Source: Spartobacteria bacterium UBA695
GTDB taxonomy: Bacteria; Verrucomicrobiota; Verrucomicrobiia; Chthoniobacterales; Chthoniobacteraceae
Assembly (NCBI GenBank): GCA_002298145.1
Contig: DBMP01000004.1
Span: 72,098 to 136,097, forward strand
Direction: 5' to 3'
DNA: 64,000 nucleotides
Shown: one piece after another, positions 42,727-52,427 of the stretch
How positions within the stretch are numbered: the stretch's first letter is position 1
How the letters are laid out: each line of letters starts with the position of its first letter
The notes under the pieces: generated by a model
The model's input: only the letters and a program-made list of their open reading frames with translations
The model's database searches: none
What the model was told of the DNA's origin: nothing
Program-made: the position numbers and the translations under genes

Positions 42727-44103
42727 TTATTCCGGAGCCTTATACCCCGTGGTTCCGCCCAATAGCAAAAACCTCCGGTAAACGATAAGCCCCGTCAACA
42801 GCGCCATAAAAGAGAGAATGGAACTTACCAGAAAAATGTGGCGGTAAGTATGCCCTGTATAGTCAAGGATACTCCCCATGATCGGGCTGATGATAATGCA
42901 CCCTAAACTTGATACAATTCCCGCCGCCGATGAAAATTGAGCAAACCGGTTCTTGGGGAATAGTCGCTGCTGAAGCGAAGCGGTTGCGGTAAGCCAGACT
43001 CCGGCGAGGAAACATTGGGGAACCAGAACAACGCCCAACGTGAGGGAATTATGGGAAAAGAACCCGCCCCATAAGGTCACGCCGGTATAGATGACTAGTG
43101 TAACCAACGACACTTGCAACGGGTGGAAACGATCCACAAGAACCCCCAGCGGATAGGCCGCTACCAGCGAGAGCAGGAAAGCAACCGCCATCAGTTTGCC
43201 GAAGGTATCCATACTCATCCCAACGCTTTGGGCGAAATATACATTAAACAAATTAACCGGCACCAAAGCCATCAGGGATAGTGCAAACGAAACAAAGAAC
43301 CAGCAGTAATAGCCGTTGCCAAAGCTCTCCAAAAAATACGTCTTGGTGGCGCCAAATACCCCCGTCAAGGCGCTTTCTTCCGCTACCGGAGGCGGAGGAT
43401 ATTCACCCTCTTTAACCTTGAGGCACATAACACTAAAGGCGATTCCGTAAAGCAGCCCAAGACCGAGGAATATCACGAGGGAATGGCTCTCGATTTTCCC
43501 CATCATCCAGTAGCTGAACAAGATACCCGCGACGAGGCTGATGGCCCTAAAAGCTCCGAAAAACCGCCCCAGCATCGACTCTGGAACAACGTCGTTGATC
43601 AGCCCTCCGAAAACGGCGTTCACAATCGTGCTGGCCCCGGCAAAGAGCGTCCACAAAATGGAATAAAGGATTAGAATCGTGGAATTGAGCCCGGGAGAGT
43701 AGCTCCCCAGCATGGCATGAAAAACCGCCGCGATTTGTGGGCAATAAGCCAGGCCGACCATGGAAATAACCGCCACCGGGGTTGGCGCAAAGAGGTAGGG
43801 AATACGACGCCCCCATCGGCCTCTGTGGCGATCCGACTTGTAACTAATGACAGGCCCCAAGAGCATGCCGATAACGGAGGGAACCGAACCGATCAAGAAC
43901 CCAACCAGCGTGTCTGGCGCACCGTGGCTTTTAAACAGAATCTGCATCAAAGGCGGGGTAGCCCGTTCTTTGATTGACCAGACAAAGTCCCCCCAGAGCA
44001 GCCAGCAAAACAAGGTCAATATCCCGGCGGTCGTATAGGTAAGGGTGCCTACCGTCCATAATTTTTTTGTCGGTATGGGTTTTGGGGGGTGGATGGCGTT
44101 CAT
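42727..44103 (-). CDS. MFS sugar transporter (GPH/SLC45-like)
   Basis: A 458-aa membrane protein with about twelve hydrophobic segments. It has the MFS loop 2-3 signature region SYKSDRHRGRWGRRIPYLF, typical of glycoside-cation symporter and SLC45-like sucrose carriers, and a second DRFHPLQVSLV loop in the C-terminal half. The ATG at 44103 was preferred to the TTG at 44124. It lies 89 nt upstream of the GH1 gene on the same strand, so it likely imports the glycoside that GH1 would have cleaved. Confidence 0.87.
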   Translation of the reverse strand: MNAIHPPKPIPTKKLWTVGTLTYTTAGILTLFCWLLWGDFVWSIKERATPPLMQILFKSHGAPDTLVGFLIGSVPSVIGMLLGPVISYKSDRHRGRWGRRIPYLFAPTPVAVISMVGLAYCPQIAAVFHAMLGSYSPGLNSTILILYSILWTLFAGASTIVNAVFGGLINDVVPESMLGRFFGAFRAISLVAGILFSYWMMGKIESHSLVIFLGLGLLYGIAFSVMCLKVKEGEYPPPPVAEESALTGVFGATKTYFLESFGNGYYCWFFVSFALSLMALVPVNLFNVYFAQSVGMSMDTFGKLMAVAFLLSLVAAYPLGVLVDRFHPLQVSLVTLVIYTGVTLWGGFFSHNSLTLGVVLVPQCFLAGVWLTATASLQQRLFPKNRFAQFSSAAGIVSSLGCIIISPIMGSILDYTGHTYRHIFLVSSILSFMALLTGLIVYRRFLLLGGTTGYKAPE

Positions 44104-44151
44104 CTGGGAAGGTGGGTGGAACAAATGGTTTTCCAGGAAAAATCAACGGCT

Positions 44152-44964
44152 CTATCGCCGCGGCTCTTCGGGTCGGAATATACGGCAAAAGTCCATAAGA
44201 GCAGTATGGATTGAGGCAAGTTCCGGGTGCCACAATTTTTCCCATTCCAGCGAAATACCGCCTGCATAGGGCGCTCGGGAAAGCGTCTCCAATAAAGCAC
44301 TCGTTGGGTAATCGCCCTTTCCCGGGGGAACATAGCTGAATGCTTCGGCGGTGTTGTGAACCCCGACGCTATCCTTATAGTGGATATGGGCAACCCATTC
44401 ACCGATTTGCCGCCAGGTTTGCTCGGGATGCTCCCCCGCAAAACGCCAAGTGTGATGGGCATCCCATAGAAGTCCCAGCGGGACATCCAATCGGTTGTTC
44501 AACGCCAGGCAACGTTCGGCTGATGAAAAAATATCGTGCGTTTCCAGCAGCAATTTGCAACGCCATCTCTTTTGGGCGAATGTCTGGCGGATTTGGCAAA
44601 CCCAATGAGCCATTTGGTCCAGCTGCTTGCTGGAGAGCGCCTCGCCCAGTTCCTCACCTCCGCGGCCAAAGACTCGCAGGTAGGGAGTATGCAACCGCTC
44701 GGCCAGTTCTGCAAAACGGTAAAAGTCTTCGACCTCCTTCGCCCCGGCCGTCAGCAAGCAGAGCGAGGTGTCAAGCACAAGGATCGGTACCGGTGCGGCG
44801 GGAAGCGGATGCCTTTCGAAATACACCGGGAGGTCAAGGCTTCCCTCCAGGGAGCGTAATTCGAGAAATTTAAGCCCGAACTGGCGGGCCAACCGGTTCG
44901 AGTCCAATAATGAATCCAAGGGATTGCCAAGGGTGGAGAATCCCAGGGAGAGCCGTTGATTCAT
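44152..44964 (-). CDS. Sugar phosphate isomerase/epimerase-like TIM-barrel protein
   Basis: A 270-aa xylose-isomerase-like TIM barrel (AP_endonuc_2 family). Strand-end metal ligands are visible: LLLETHDIFSSAERCLALNN (Glu), LLWDAHHTWRFAGEHPEQTW (Asp/His), HIHYKDSVG (His, Asp) and ISLEWEKLWHPEL (Glu). Such enzymes isomerise or epimerise ketoses or inositol-type compounds. The ATG at 44964 was chosen because upstream in-frame sequence overlaps the dehydrogenase gene. It lies between the dehydrogenase and the transporter, all on one strand, suggesting one catabolic operon. Confidence 0.85.
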   Translation of the reverse strand: MNQRLSLGFSTLGNPLDSLLDSNRLARQFGLKFLELRSLEGSLDLPVYFERHPLPAAPVPILVLDTSLCLLTAGAKEVEDFYRFAELAERLHTPYLRVFGRGGEELGEALSSKQLDQMAHWVCQIRQTFAQKRWRCKLLLETHDIFSSAERCLALNNRLDVPLGLLWDAHHTWRFAGEHPEQTWRQIGEWVAHIHYKDSVGVHNTAEAFSYVPPGKGDYPTSALLETLSRAPYAGGISLEWEKLWHPELASIHTALMDFCRIFRPEEPRR

Positions 44965-44986
44965 AGATCGAACAATCAAGCCCGCT

Positions 44987-46048
44987 TTAGGTTGCCCAAT
45001 CAAATTGCTGAAGCGAGATGACCGCTTCGAGCGGTTCACCATTGAAGAAACGCTGAAGATTTCGCTCGGCAAAGGCCGCGCATTTCGGCAGGCGATCATA
45101 CGTCGGGCCGCCGATATGAGGCGATAGAACAGCGTCGGGGATGGCTAATAGAGGGGATTGATGCGGCAGCGGTTCCTCCCGAAAAACATCCAAGGCAATC
45201 CGGATTTTCCCAGCCTTCGCCAATCGGATCAGGGCCTCTTCATCCACGACCCCGCCGCGTCCGACATTCACAAACAGCGCGTGTTCAGGCAAAAGCTCAA
45301 GGATTTCGGCAGATACGGAATCTTTCGATTTTGGCGTGAGCCCCTCGCATTCTACGAGGATGCCGCAGTTGGAAAACAAGTCATGCAATGATTTACTGGG
45401 TGTTACGCCATATTCCTGCATAAACGAGGCCGGAACGCCTTCCGAATAGGCCGAGATCGTCGCGCCAAAAGGCTGCAATAGCTTCACCAGATTTTGCGCC
45501 ACCGCGCCGAAGCCATGGATCCCCACATGCTGCTCAACCAACGAACGGGTGGGCATGGTAAGACGGTATTCCGTCTGCTTTTCAAACGGGCTCATAAAAC
45601 ACCCTCTCCAACGGGGCGCATGGCGCAGAAGCGATAAGATGAGCAGCAGCGCGTGCTCCGCCACGGAAATCGCGGCGATGCGGCCCCAGTTGGTAACCAT
45701 CACGCCGCGCTCCAGCAGTTCCCGCGGCACGACGTGACGCACGGACCCGGTCAAGTGGCAGACATATTTCAGTTTCAACTCCGGATCTTGAACATAATCC
45801 AAGGGCAATGCGGGGGTATGCCAGCTTGATACGACAACGGTCGGCTGGACTGATTTAAGCATATCGGCCCAGGCTTCAGCTGAGCATTCCGAGGGGTTGA
45901 AATGCACTAGTTTCCCGGGAAGCCGCACCGGGCTTTCGTTGGGGAAAAACAGCTTTCTCTCGATCTCGGACAGGCACACCAAAACGGCGCTGGCACAGGT
46001 GGGACTCTGGCAATCGGCCTTGGAAACTAAAGCACTCATGTTTAGCAT
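44987..46048 (-). CDS. D-isomer-specific 2-hydroxyacid dehydrogenase
   Basis: A 353-aa NAD(P)-dependent enzyme. The nucleotide-binding loop is VGIHGFGAVAQNLVKLL. Catalytic Arg lies in FVNVGRGGVVDEEALIRLA, Glu in IALDVFREEPLP and His in VLSPHIGGPT. It may start at 46048 or at the ATG at 46039. A CTACTGTATAGTAG palindrome directly abuts the start, suggesting control by the GntR-type regulator 190 nt upstream. The substrate is likely a sugar-derived hydroxy or keto acid, given the isomerase-like neighbour. Confidence 0.9.
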   Translation of the reverse strand: MLNMSALVSKADCQSPTCASAVLVCLSEIERKLFFPNESPVRLPGKLVHFNPSECSAEAWADMLKSVQPTVVVSSWHTPALPLDYVQDPELKLKYVCHLTGSVRHVVPRELLERGVMVTNWGRIAAISVAEHALLLILSLLRHAPRWRGCFMSPFEKQTEYRLTMPTRSLVEQHVGIHGFGAVAQNLVKLLQPFGATISAYSEGVPASFMQEYGVTPSKSLHDLFSNCGILVECEGLTPKSKDSVSAEILELLPEHALFVNVGRGGVVDEEALIRLAKAGKIRIALDVFREEPLPHQSPLLAIPDAVLSPHIGGPTYDRLPKCAAFAERNLQRFFNGEPLEAVISLQQFDWAT

Positions 46049-46062
46049 CTACTGTATAGTAG
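46049..46062. promoter_or_regulatory. Palindromic operator before the dehydrogenase gene
   Basis: CTACTGTATAGTAG, arms CTACT/AGTAG with a 4-bp centre, right at the gene start. On the minus strand it contains TATACAG, shared with the site at 53783-53798 before the locus C Vcc operon. Confidence 0.6.
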
Positions 46063-46239
46063 CATTCGTTAAAAACAAGGCAAATCGCTCGCGGACGATC
46101 AAGCCATGGCGTGCTTAATGGGAAAAAACGCCTGTTTCAACGGAGAACTTTGCCATCAATACTCTTGATGGCAGAAAATTCGAGCCGAGGCCGGGGTCAC
46201 GGCGCTGGAGGGGGTGCAACCTACACTATCGCAGAGCTG

Positions 46240-47307
46240 CTAGGTGCTCTGGCGGGCGATAACGTAAGGACGACTCCAAAGCCTGATGGTTTTCGAATCA
46301 TCCGTGGAATGCTGCGCAATCAGTTTCACGGCTTCCCTGATGTCTTCCGGCAACGGAATACGGACACAACTGATCTGCGGGAAAATCCGCCCGGCGATCG
46401 TTTGGTCGTCTTCCACACTAATCACTCGGACGTCCTCCGGAATCCTTAGGCCCGCTGCAAGCGCGGCTTGGACCAGGCAGGCCGCGGCCCAGGCATCCAC
46501 GCAATAAATTCCGTCGCCGGTAAATTCGCCGGATTTGAAATAGGACTTCAACGCCTCGTAGCAAGCCGGTGCATTGCGCATGGTGGGCAGCGTCTGATCA
46601 ATAATGTTTTTCTGAATGACCGGCAGCTTTTTTTCGCCCATCCACTGGATATATTCCGCCTGCCGCGAGGCATAAGTCGCCCACTCGCTACTGCCAAAAA
46701 AGCCGATCCTGCGGCAACCCTTCTCCAGGAGATGATCTAGAGCCATGCGGGAAATATCGCGTTCCCGGTGCAATAAGGCATGCACTCCCTGGAGGTAGCC
46801 TAGATGAGTGTCAGATCCGTAGAAGAACGTCGGAACGTTTTGGCTCTGAACGCCATGGATGACATCAATACATTTGGAAATATCCCGGATAAAAAGCGTT
46901 CCCGCCAAGCGTGGAAAAATATGCCGGATATCCGGCACGCAGGACCGGAGGTCATCCACCACCAGTTCCTGCCATTGGAGTTCAGGAAAGAGCCGCGCCA
47001 TGGGGGTCAGCCGCCCGATGACGGAGTAGTCCGCCTCGCTGGTCACGAGCAGAATGAGCTTATTGCGGGCCAGGGGAGCCACGAAGGTCCCCTTGCGGTG
47101 CAGCTTGTAGAGCAACCCTTCTTCGGTAAGCTGGTTGACCGCCTTGCGCGCCGTGGCGACGTTGACCTGAAACCGCTCGCAAAGCTCCATTTCGGAAAGG
47201 AACGGCATATGCGGTTTAAAGCGCTCTTCCGCAAGCATGCTGCGCAGCTCCTCCTCGATCCTTCTGTAAATTGGGATTTTGGGAGAAACTCGATTGGCGG
47301 TGCGCAT
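46240..47307 (-). CDS. GntR-type DNA-binding / LacI-type sensor hybrid regulator
   Basis: A 355-aa regulator. Residues 1-80 are a GntR winged helix (IPIYRRIEEELRSMLAEERF, SEMELCERFQVNVATARKAV, GLLYKLHRKGTFVAP). The rest is a LacI/periplasmic-binding-like sensor (DHLLEKGCRRIGFFGSSEWA, DGIYCVDAWAAACLVQAALA, RIPEDVRVISVEDDQ). This AraR-like layout usually responds to a sugar. It is the first gene of the minus-strand catabolic run. An ATACCTGT motif at its start resembles part of the site before the locus C Vcc operon. Confidence 0.9.
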   Translation of the reverse strand: MRTANRVSPKIPIYRRIEEELRSMLAEERFKPHMPFLSEMELCERFQVNVATARKAVNQLTEEGLLYKLHRKGTFVAPLARNKLILLVTSEADYSVIGRLTPMARLFPELQWQELVVDDLRSCVPDIRHIFPRLAGTLFIRDISKCIDVIHGVQSQNVPTFFYGSDTHLGYLQGVHALLHRERDISRMALDHLLEKGCRRIGFFGSSEWATYASRQAEYIQWMGEKKLPVIQKNIIDQTLPTMRNAPACYEALKSYFKSGEFTGDGIYCVDAWAAACLVQAALAAGLRIPEDVRVISVEDDQTIAGRIFPQISCVRIPLPEDIREAVKLIAQHSTDDSKTIRLWSRPYVIARQST

Positions 47308-47318
47308 ACCTGTTCTAG
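47306..47318. promoter_or_regulatory. Possible autoregulatory site at the gntR start
   Basis: ATACCTGTTCTAG. On the minus strand it contains ACAGGTAT, the same octamer as at 53790-53797. It overlaps the start codon region. Confidence 0.4.
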
Positions 47319-47390
47319 TGTGCCTTTTTGGGCCCGCTCGTCAAACGCAATGCACAGGGGATTCCCCAAAGACTCTCCCCAACCGGAGAT

Positions 47391-48026
47391 TTACCTCAGG
47401 GCGTTAAAGGTATGGAGAGCCCGCTCCTGTTGTTGAACCATGGCATTTGCCTCTGGAGAAAGGGAGAGCGGGGCAGTGGGAGCAGGCAGAAATTCGTAAA
47501 CCGCCAGCATCGAGCCCATTCGCGCGGCTACGGGAAGCATCGAACCGGTGGCAATCCAGACCTCGCCGGAAGCGTTCTCATAATGGGAGCATTGCACCCC
47601 GCGATAGTTGACGGTTTCCCGGAAGCTGGAGACCCCCAGGCCCTCGACAAAAAGGAAACCCTCCGAATAGAATGGATACGGCGGCGTGTCGGGTGTGACG
47701 GCCAGCAATCGCGGTTTGTCCACCAAGGCGATGACGAGGTAATTTTTCACTCGTGCAAACTGGTCGGCGACTCCGTCCTTGTACCTCACGGTCACATACT
47801 GGATATCGCCGGTCTTAACCGTCTCGATGACCGCTGGAACCCCTTTTGAAGAACTGCTGGCAGATGGCGCTCCCCGCCCTTCCTGCAAATAGACTTTCCA
47901 ATGAGCATTTTCGGGAATCGCCGCGACATACGGAGCCCTGGGAATCGCCTCCTCGGCGCGGACCAGCGGCGACAGGCATGCCATGGCCAACCACAGAACC
48001 AGATATAGGACAGAGGTAACTTTCAT
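47391..48026 (-). CDS. Secreted protein coupled to the locus C Vcc cassette
   Basis: A 211-aa protein of unknown family with a signal peptide (MKVTSVLYLVLWLAMACLSP, cut near VRA-EEA). The body is mixed alpha/beta (PENAHWKVYLQEGR, IQYVTVRYKDGVADQFARVK). It overlaps the end of vccA by 4 nt (48023-48026), so it is translationally coupled and belongs to the cassette operon. No equivalent follows copies 1 and 2. A periplasmic accessory role for the pseudopilin complex is possible but unproven. Confidence 0.72.
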   Translation of the reverse strand: MKVTSVLYLVLWLAMACLSPLVRAEEAIPRAPYVAAIPENAHWKVYLQEGRGAPSASSSSKGVPAVIETVKTGDIQYVTVRYKDGVADQFARVKNYLVIALVDKPRLLAVTPDTPPYPFYSEGFLFVEGLGVSSFRETVNYRGVQCSHYENASGEVWIATGSMLPVAARMGSMLAVYEFLPAPTAPLSLSPEANAMVQQQERALHTFNALR

Positions 48027-51000
48027 TCGCGGACAACCTCCAGTTGTTTATCTATCACTTTGCCAGTGTAGCGGTCAATGGCCAGATGCAGCCAGTAATG
48101 CCGCTCGCCCTCCACGTTGAACTGATCCAGGGAACTGGCGGTCGTAGGGTATTTGCCAACCTGTGCCACGAGATCGACCAGGAGATTCCAGGTGCGGGTG
48201 TTGGAGCTATCCGCCAAGGCGCGAATCACGGCCTCCCGCTCCGTTTTAATCAAGGAGAGACTGCTCAGCGAGGAGTCCACCATCAGCCGGGCGACCAGAT
48301 CGGAGCGATTGGCAAACGGTTTGGTTTGTTCGAGAGAAATCAAAGCGGTGGCAACGGTCCCCGCGTTGGCGGAAGAGACCGTGGTGCCGGTGCCGCTGCT
48401 GGCTTGAGTAGCCCCGGAGATGACAGCCGCCAATACGTTCTTTTGCAAGGTGTTAGGATTAAGTCGCCCTCCGCGCACGGTCTGCGTTCCATTAAGAGAA
48501 AAGAGATCCAACAACCCCGCATCCGCGCTGGAGGCAGAAAAGAAATCGAGCGTTTTCCAGGGCATGTCCCGGTAGGCGTAGCCCAGTTCCCCGACCGACC
48601 GGAATGGGCGGTTCAAAATAACGGGCCGCGCTGCCGTCCCCGATGTCGAAGTGAACAGCGGGCTCGCCGACGAATAACTATAAAACGCATCGCCGGGACG
48701 GGTTTGGCCGTCGTTATCCGGATAAGCAGGGTTTGCCGCATTGGTCCCGGGTGGCCCACCGGAACTGCTGTTGACCGCCCACATGTCCACGCGGTACGGG
48801 GTGGTGCCCGAGGTGATATATCCCAGGCCGGAGGTCACAAATGGATCATACGAGGTGATTGGACCATTGACCGTGCTGGCATCCGGCGTAAGAGTCTGCG
48901 CCGCCTGCGCGGTGGAGATATAGGTGGTGTTGCCCCCTGAGCCAAAGCGGGAGGTCCGGGGGTCACTCTTTAAAGACAAATACCAACCGACCGCGCCGCT
49001 CCCTTTGAGAATCGAGACCCAAGGGGCTTGCCGATAACCGGTTCCCGGGTACGGGCTGTTACTATTGTCTAACCCCACGAAGGTTCCATACGTCCGGTAA
49101 GTGCCGCCCGGGTCCTTATACTGAATGCGGTACACCATGGACGTGGAGAACTTAAGCATCATGGTTGCCGATTGGGCCACCGCCTGACTCCAAGTCACGC
49201 TGGTTGTTCCAGTCGTGGTGGACATAGTATCGGGCGGAAAGCCGACTACCGGGTTGAGAGATAAGGTGCTCGATAGCGTCGGTGAGCGGTAGTCGGTGGC
49301 GGGTGATGCCAGCGAAAACGAAATGACTCCATTGCCGGGGGCTTTGGCAAAATGGGTAACCGCCGTGCCGGTCGTTGTCCAACTACCGCCATTGGCATCC
49401 CAGTACCAGCGATAGTTCACCGAATTCAAAGAGGCAATGGCTCCGATCATATAGTGATCGGAATTATTGTCGTTACTGCTGTTTTCGAGCGGCGAAATTT
49501 GAAATTGCGTCGGGTAGGCGCCGGTATTGGAGGCCAGCGCCTGATGGGGATTCCAGAGGTTAAAGCAGTACTTGAAAATATTCTGCTGAGTGTAAGGAGT
49601 CGTGTAATTACCCGGCCCCGAAAGGGTAAATAAGAACTTATTCAAATACGGCAGATCCTCGATGCCGTAGACGCTGTTGGCGTCGGTCGCGGAACTCCCC
49701 GGTGGAATCAAGGTGATCGTCGTCGGATAATTATCGGCATCCCACTGGTCGATAATATTGGCTCCGATTCGAAGAAGCTGCAGCGTCACCTTGAGATCGG
49801 GGTCTTGAAAATTTGCCGACGTGTACCCTTCCGTTCCCACGAGAACATCGCCCCTTGCTCCGCCCCGGCCCACCGAGCCGTACGAAATTCCCGCCTGTAG
49901 CAATTCAAAAAAATCCGCTTCCCGGTTCTGCCCGGCGACATCACTCAAAGACATAATGCCGTGTGGGTCGGTGTGCTTGTATTTGGTGCTGGTAGTCGGA
50001 TAACGCCAGTGGCGAAAGAGGCCGTTCGAATCGCTCATCACATCCAGCCCGAAATAACGCTGAATATCATCCACATCCTGCGTCGAAAGCCCGACCGTGC
50101 CCAGTTTTTCGAGCAGCGCGAGCTTCTCAAGCGGAAAGCGGTATTTGACCAGCGGCTCTCCCGCGACGGCTTGCGTTCCATTGTTCCGCGTAAACGCGCT
50201 CTGCACTTTAACGCTGAAAATATAAGGAGGATTATAATCCGTGGCGCTGGCTCCCGTGCCGGTGCAAGTGGGGCCGTTCACCTCGCGGCTGAAGGTGCCA
50301 AGGTACTGGAGTGCCGTTTCAAATTGCCGCTGCTCGGTGGAGTTCGTCGCGATACTCTGCAACAGCTTAATCAACTGCTGCCGATTTACAAAGGAATGAT
50401 CGGTGTTCCCGTTGTAAACGGACGTTCCGGAAACACCGACGAAGGCGTTGGTGCTTGACGTGACCAGCGTCTGATAGCGTGCGGCGGCGGCGGTGTCGAA
50501 CGTAAAGCTGGACATTGTCCCCGAGGGCTGGAGCGTTGCATAGTTTCTCCAGCCGACGATCTGGTCGATTTGAGTTTTAGTAAATGTCAACTGCGTTAGG
50601 TCCGCATAGGCAAGCCCGCCCTTGGGGCCATATTGGCTGGCTGAGGAAGAGGAGGGATAGCCCGCCGCGTTGATGTCCAGCAGACCGCCTTCGTTATAGA
50701 TCGCGTAGGCATAGCGGCCGATGGCGCACTGATCGGAAGTGCTGTCGGATAAGTTCTTATTCCACGCCGCCCCTGACGTCGGGCCGCTCCTCGTGACGAC
50801 TACCCAATCCGGAGCGGTAAAGCTATTGTCCGGCGTCGAATCTCCCGCCGTCCCATTTGCAAGGGGAAGCAGAAAATGAGCATTCCATCGCGCAACGTTG
50901 ACGGATCGGCCGTTCAGCGAGGTGCCGGTGGAAAGGGCCGCGGCCGCGCGAGTGGCGCTGTCATTGCGGCTGCTATAGCGAATCAAATTGGCAAGCGTTC

Positions 51001-51313
51001 CGCTGCGGATCGGCATCACGTTGGTGCCTGTCTTGGGAACATAAATCGTATTGGTTCCCGTACCGTTGGCGGTGGAGTTGGAGACGATTTCCTGGATCAG
51101 ATCATCGGTAATAATGTCCAGCGCCGTGCCCGCCATCATCTCCACTTTGGTGCCGCTGGCACTTGCGTTGGAAACAGAGCGTTCCATGGTCACGCGGGAA
51201 AAAAAGGCCACGGTCACCACCACGATCAAAACCAATAGGGAAAGAACCAGCACGAGGGCCACTCCCCGGTTACGGTTTGCATTCAAACGCCCTGATTGGG
51301 AAGAGAATGACAT
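48023..51313 (-). CDS. Verru_Chthon cassette protein A, copy 3 (GspK-like pseudopilin)
   Basis: A 1096-aa protein, more divergent than copies 1 and 2. The N-terminus RGVALVLVLSLLVLIVVVTV is very like GspK-type starts and lacks Glu5. A segment comparable to the DE..NINTA block reads AIYNEGGLLDINAAG. Near the C-terminus, KPFANRSDLVARLMVDSSLS suggests a helix-hairpin-helix-like element of the kind found in GspK. It starts 13 nt after vccC and overlaps the following secreted-protein gene by 4 nt. Confidence 0.83.
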   Translation of the reverse strand: MSFSSQSGRLNANRNRGVALVLVLSLLVLIVVVTVAFFSRVTMERSVSNASASGTKVEMMAGTALDIITDDLIQEIVSNSTANGTGTNTIYVPKTGTNVMPIRSGTLANLIRYSSRNDSATRAAAALSTGTSLNGRSVNVARWNAHFLLPLANGTAGDSTPDNSFTAPDWVVVTRSGPTSGAAWNKNLSDSTSDQCAIGRYAYAIYNEGGLLDINAAGYPSSSSASQYGPKGGLAYADLTQLTFTKTQIDQIVGWRNYATLQPSGTMSSFTFDTAAAARYQTLVTSSTNAFVGVSGTSVYNGNTDHSFVNRQQLIKLLQSIATNSTEQRQFETALQYLGTFSREVNGPTCTGTGASATDYNPPYIFSVKVQSAFTRNNGTQAVAGEPLVKYRFPLEKLALLEKLGTVGLSTQDVDDIQRYFGLDVMSDSNGLFRHWRYPTTSTKYKHTDPHGIMSLSDVAGQNREADFFELLQAGISYGSVGRGGARGDVLVGTEGYTSANFQDPDLKVTLQLLRIGANIIDQWDADNYPTTITLIPPGSSATDANSVYGIEDLPYLNKFLFTLSGPGNYTTPYTQQNIFKYCFNLWNPHQALASNTGAYPTQFQISPLENSSNDNNSDHYMIGAIASLNSVNYRWYWDANGGSWTTTGTAVTHFAKAPGNGVISFSLASPATDYRSPTLSSTLSLNPVVGFPPDTMSTTTGTTSVTWSQAVAQSATMMLKFSTSMVYRIQYKDPGGTYRTYGTFVGLDNSNSPYPGTGYRQAPWVSILKGSGAVGWYLSLKSDPRTSRFGSGGNTTYISTAQAAQTLTPDASTVNGPITSYDPFVTSGLGYITSGTTPYRVDMWAVNSSSGGPPGTNAANPAYPDNDGQTRPGDAFYSYSSASPLFTSTSGTAARPVILNRPFRSVGELGYAYRDMPWKTLDFFSASSADAGLLDLFSLNGTQTVRGGRLNPNTLQKNVLAAVISGATQASSGTGTTVSSANAGTVATALISLEQTKPFANRSDLVARLMVDSSLSSLSLIKTEREAVIRALADSSNTRTWNLLVDLVAQVGKYPTTASSLDQFNVEGERHYWLHLAIDRYTGKVIDKQLEVVRE

Positions 51314-51326
51314 AGAAAAAATACCT

Positions 51327-52400
51327 CTATTTCAGATAGAAAAAGCGTTCGTAGACACGGATGGAGGAAGCCGCCGTATGGCTCAAGCCATAGCTGCTGA
51401 CAAAAGTGGAGGGGTCCTTGGCGGCCTTGGCCCAAGTTTTCGTCAGAGAGGCGTCCTTGATGAGTTCAGGGGAGGCGTCCCGCAAACCGCTGATGGCTCG
51501 TATGAGTGCGCCGACCGTCGTGGAAGCGCGGCTCTTGGAATCAATGAGCGCAATGGTGACCACGATCGCTTTCACGTCTTGAAGCCCCAACGGAGCCCAG
51601 ACGGCGGCCTGCGCGGTGGCATCGGTGCAAGCGTAGGCAATTTGGCTATTGGTGTCATACCACCGAGAGCCGATGGCATACCCCGCCGTGGAATCCGCGC
51701 TGCTATTGGGAGCCGCAGTCGCCGTTAGGTTGTTGACCGTGGTGCCGCTCACCACTGGCGTCAGACTCAAGGTCCCGTCCGTCAGCAAAAAACAGAACTC
51801 CATGCGAAACACCTGGTCTCCAATAACATCCCACTGCTGAGCTGCGGTTGTGGAGCCGCCGGGATTGGGATTCGACGAGTTGTTATAGGTATCAGCAATG
51901 GCCTGAGAGAAAGTGTCTTTAATCAGCAACGGCAAATGTAAGATCGAGGTGGCATGGCCATCCGCACCGCTTTGCGATGCGACGTCAACCCAGTGCAATC
52001 CGCGCCCAAGCCGCTCCAACTCCACCCGGCTCCCACCACTGATCGCATCGTTGACGCGGTACCCCACCAGAGAGGAGGTATTGAGCGACGAATCGCCCGT
52101 GCCCGCCGGATCCTGCGAAGCAATGTGGCCCGGTTTCTGACTATAGAAATAGAACGCATCGTTGCCGGTTTGACTTTTAAAATAATAGTTCAAATCGGCC
52201 CGTTGATACATGGCCATGAAATCCTCGGCCATTTGGGCGAAAATCATCCGCGCCTGGCTGTCGGAATCCATCAGCTTACCGCAATGCAGCGTTGTCAGGG
52301 CCGCGCTATTAAGCAACTGCGTCACCAACAGCACGATGACGGCAAGCGTGCTCACGGAGATCAAGAGCTCAATCATCGTAAACCCGCTGCGCTTTTTCAT
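51327..52400 (-). CDS. Verru_Chthon cassette protein C, copy 3 (GspJ-like pseudopilin)
   Basis: A 357-aa prepilin-like protein. The signal is KKRSGFTMIELLISVSTLAV, with G at -1 and Glu5. A helix (SDSQARMIFAQMAEDFMAMY) parallels the R..F..L..N block of copies 1 and 2, followed by RADLNYYFKSQTGNDAFYFY. It lies third in the D-B-C-A order, the position of GspJ in gspHIJK. There is a 27-nt gap to vccB and a 13-nt gap to vccA. Confidence 0.85.
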   Translation of the reverse strand: MKKRSGFTMIELLISVSTLAVIVLLVTQLLNSAALTTLHCGKLMDSDSQARMIFAQMAEDFMAMYQRADLNYYFKSQTGNDAFYFYSQKPGHIASQDPAGTGDSSLNTSSLVGYRVNDAISGGSRVELERLGRGLHWVDVASQSGADGHATSILHLPLLIKDTFSQAIADTYNNSSNPNPGGSTTAAQQWDVIGDQVFRMEFCFLLTDGTLSLTPVVSGTTVNNLTATAAPNSSADSTAGYAIGSRWYDTNSQIAYACTDATAQAAVWAPLGLQDVKAIVVTIALIDSKSRASTTVGALIRAISGLRDASPELIKDASLTKTWAKAAKDPSTFVSSYGLSHTAASSIRVYERFFYLK

Positions 52401-52427
52401 GGGGATACCTATGAAGGGAGGAGGCCG

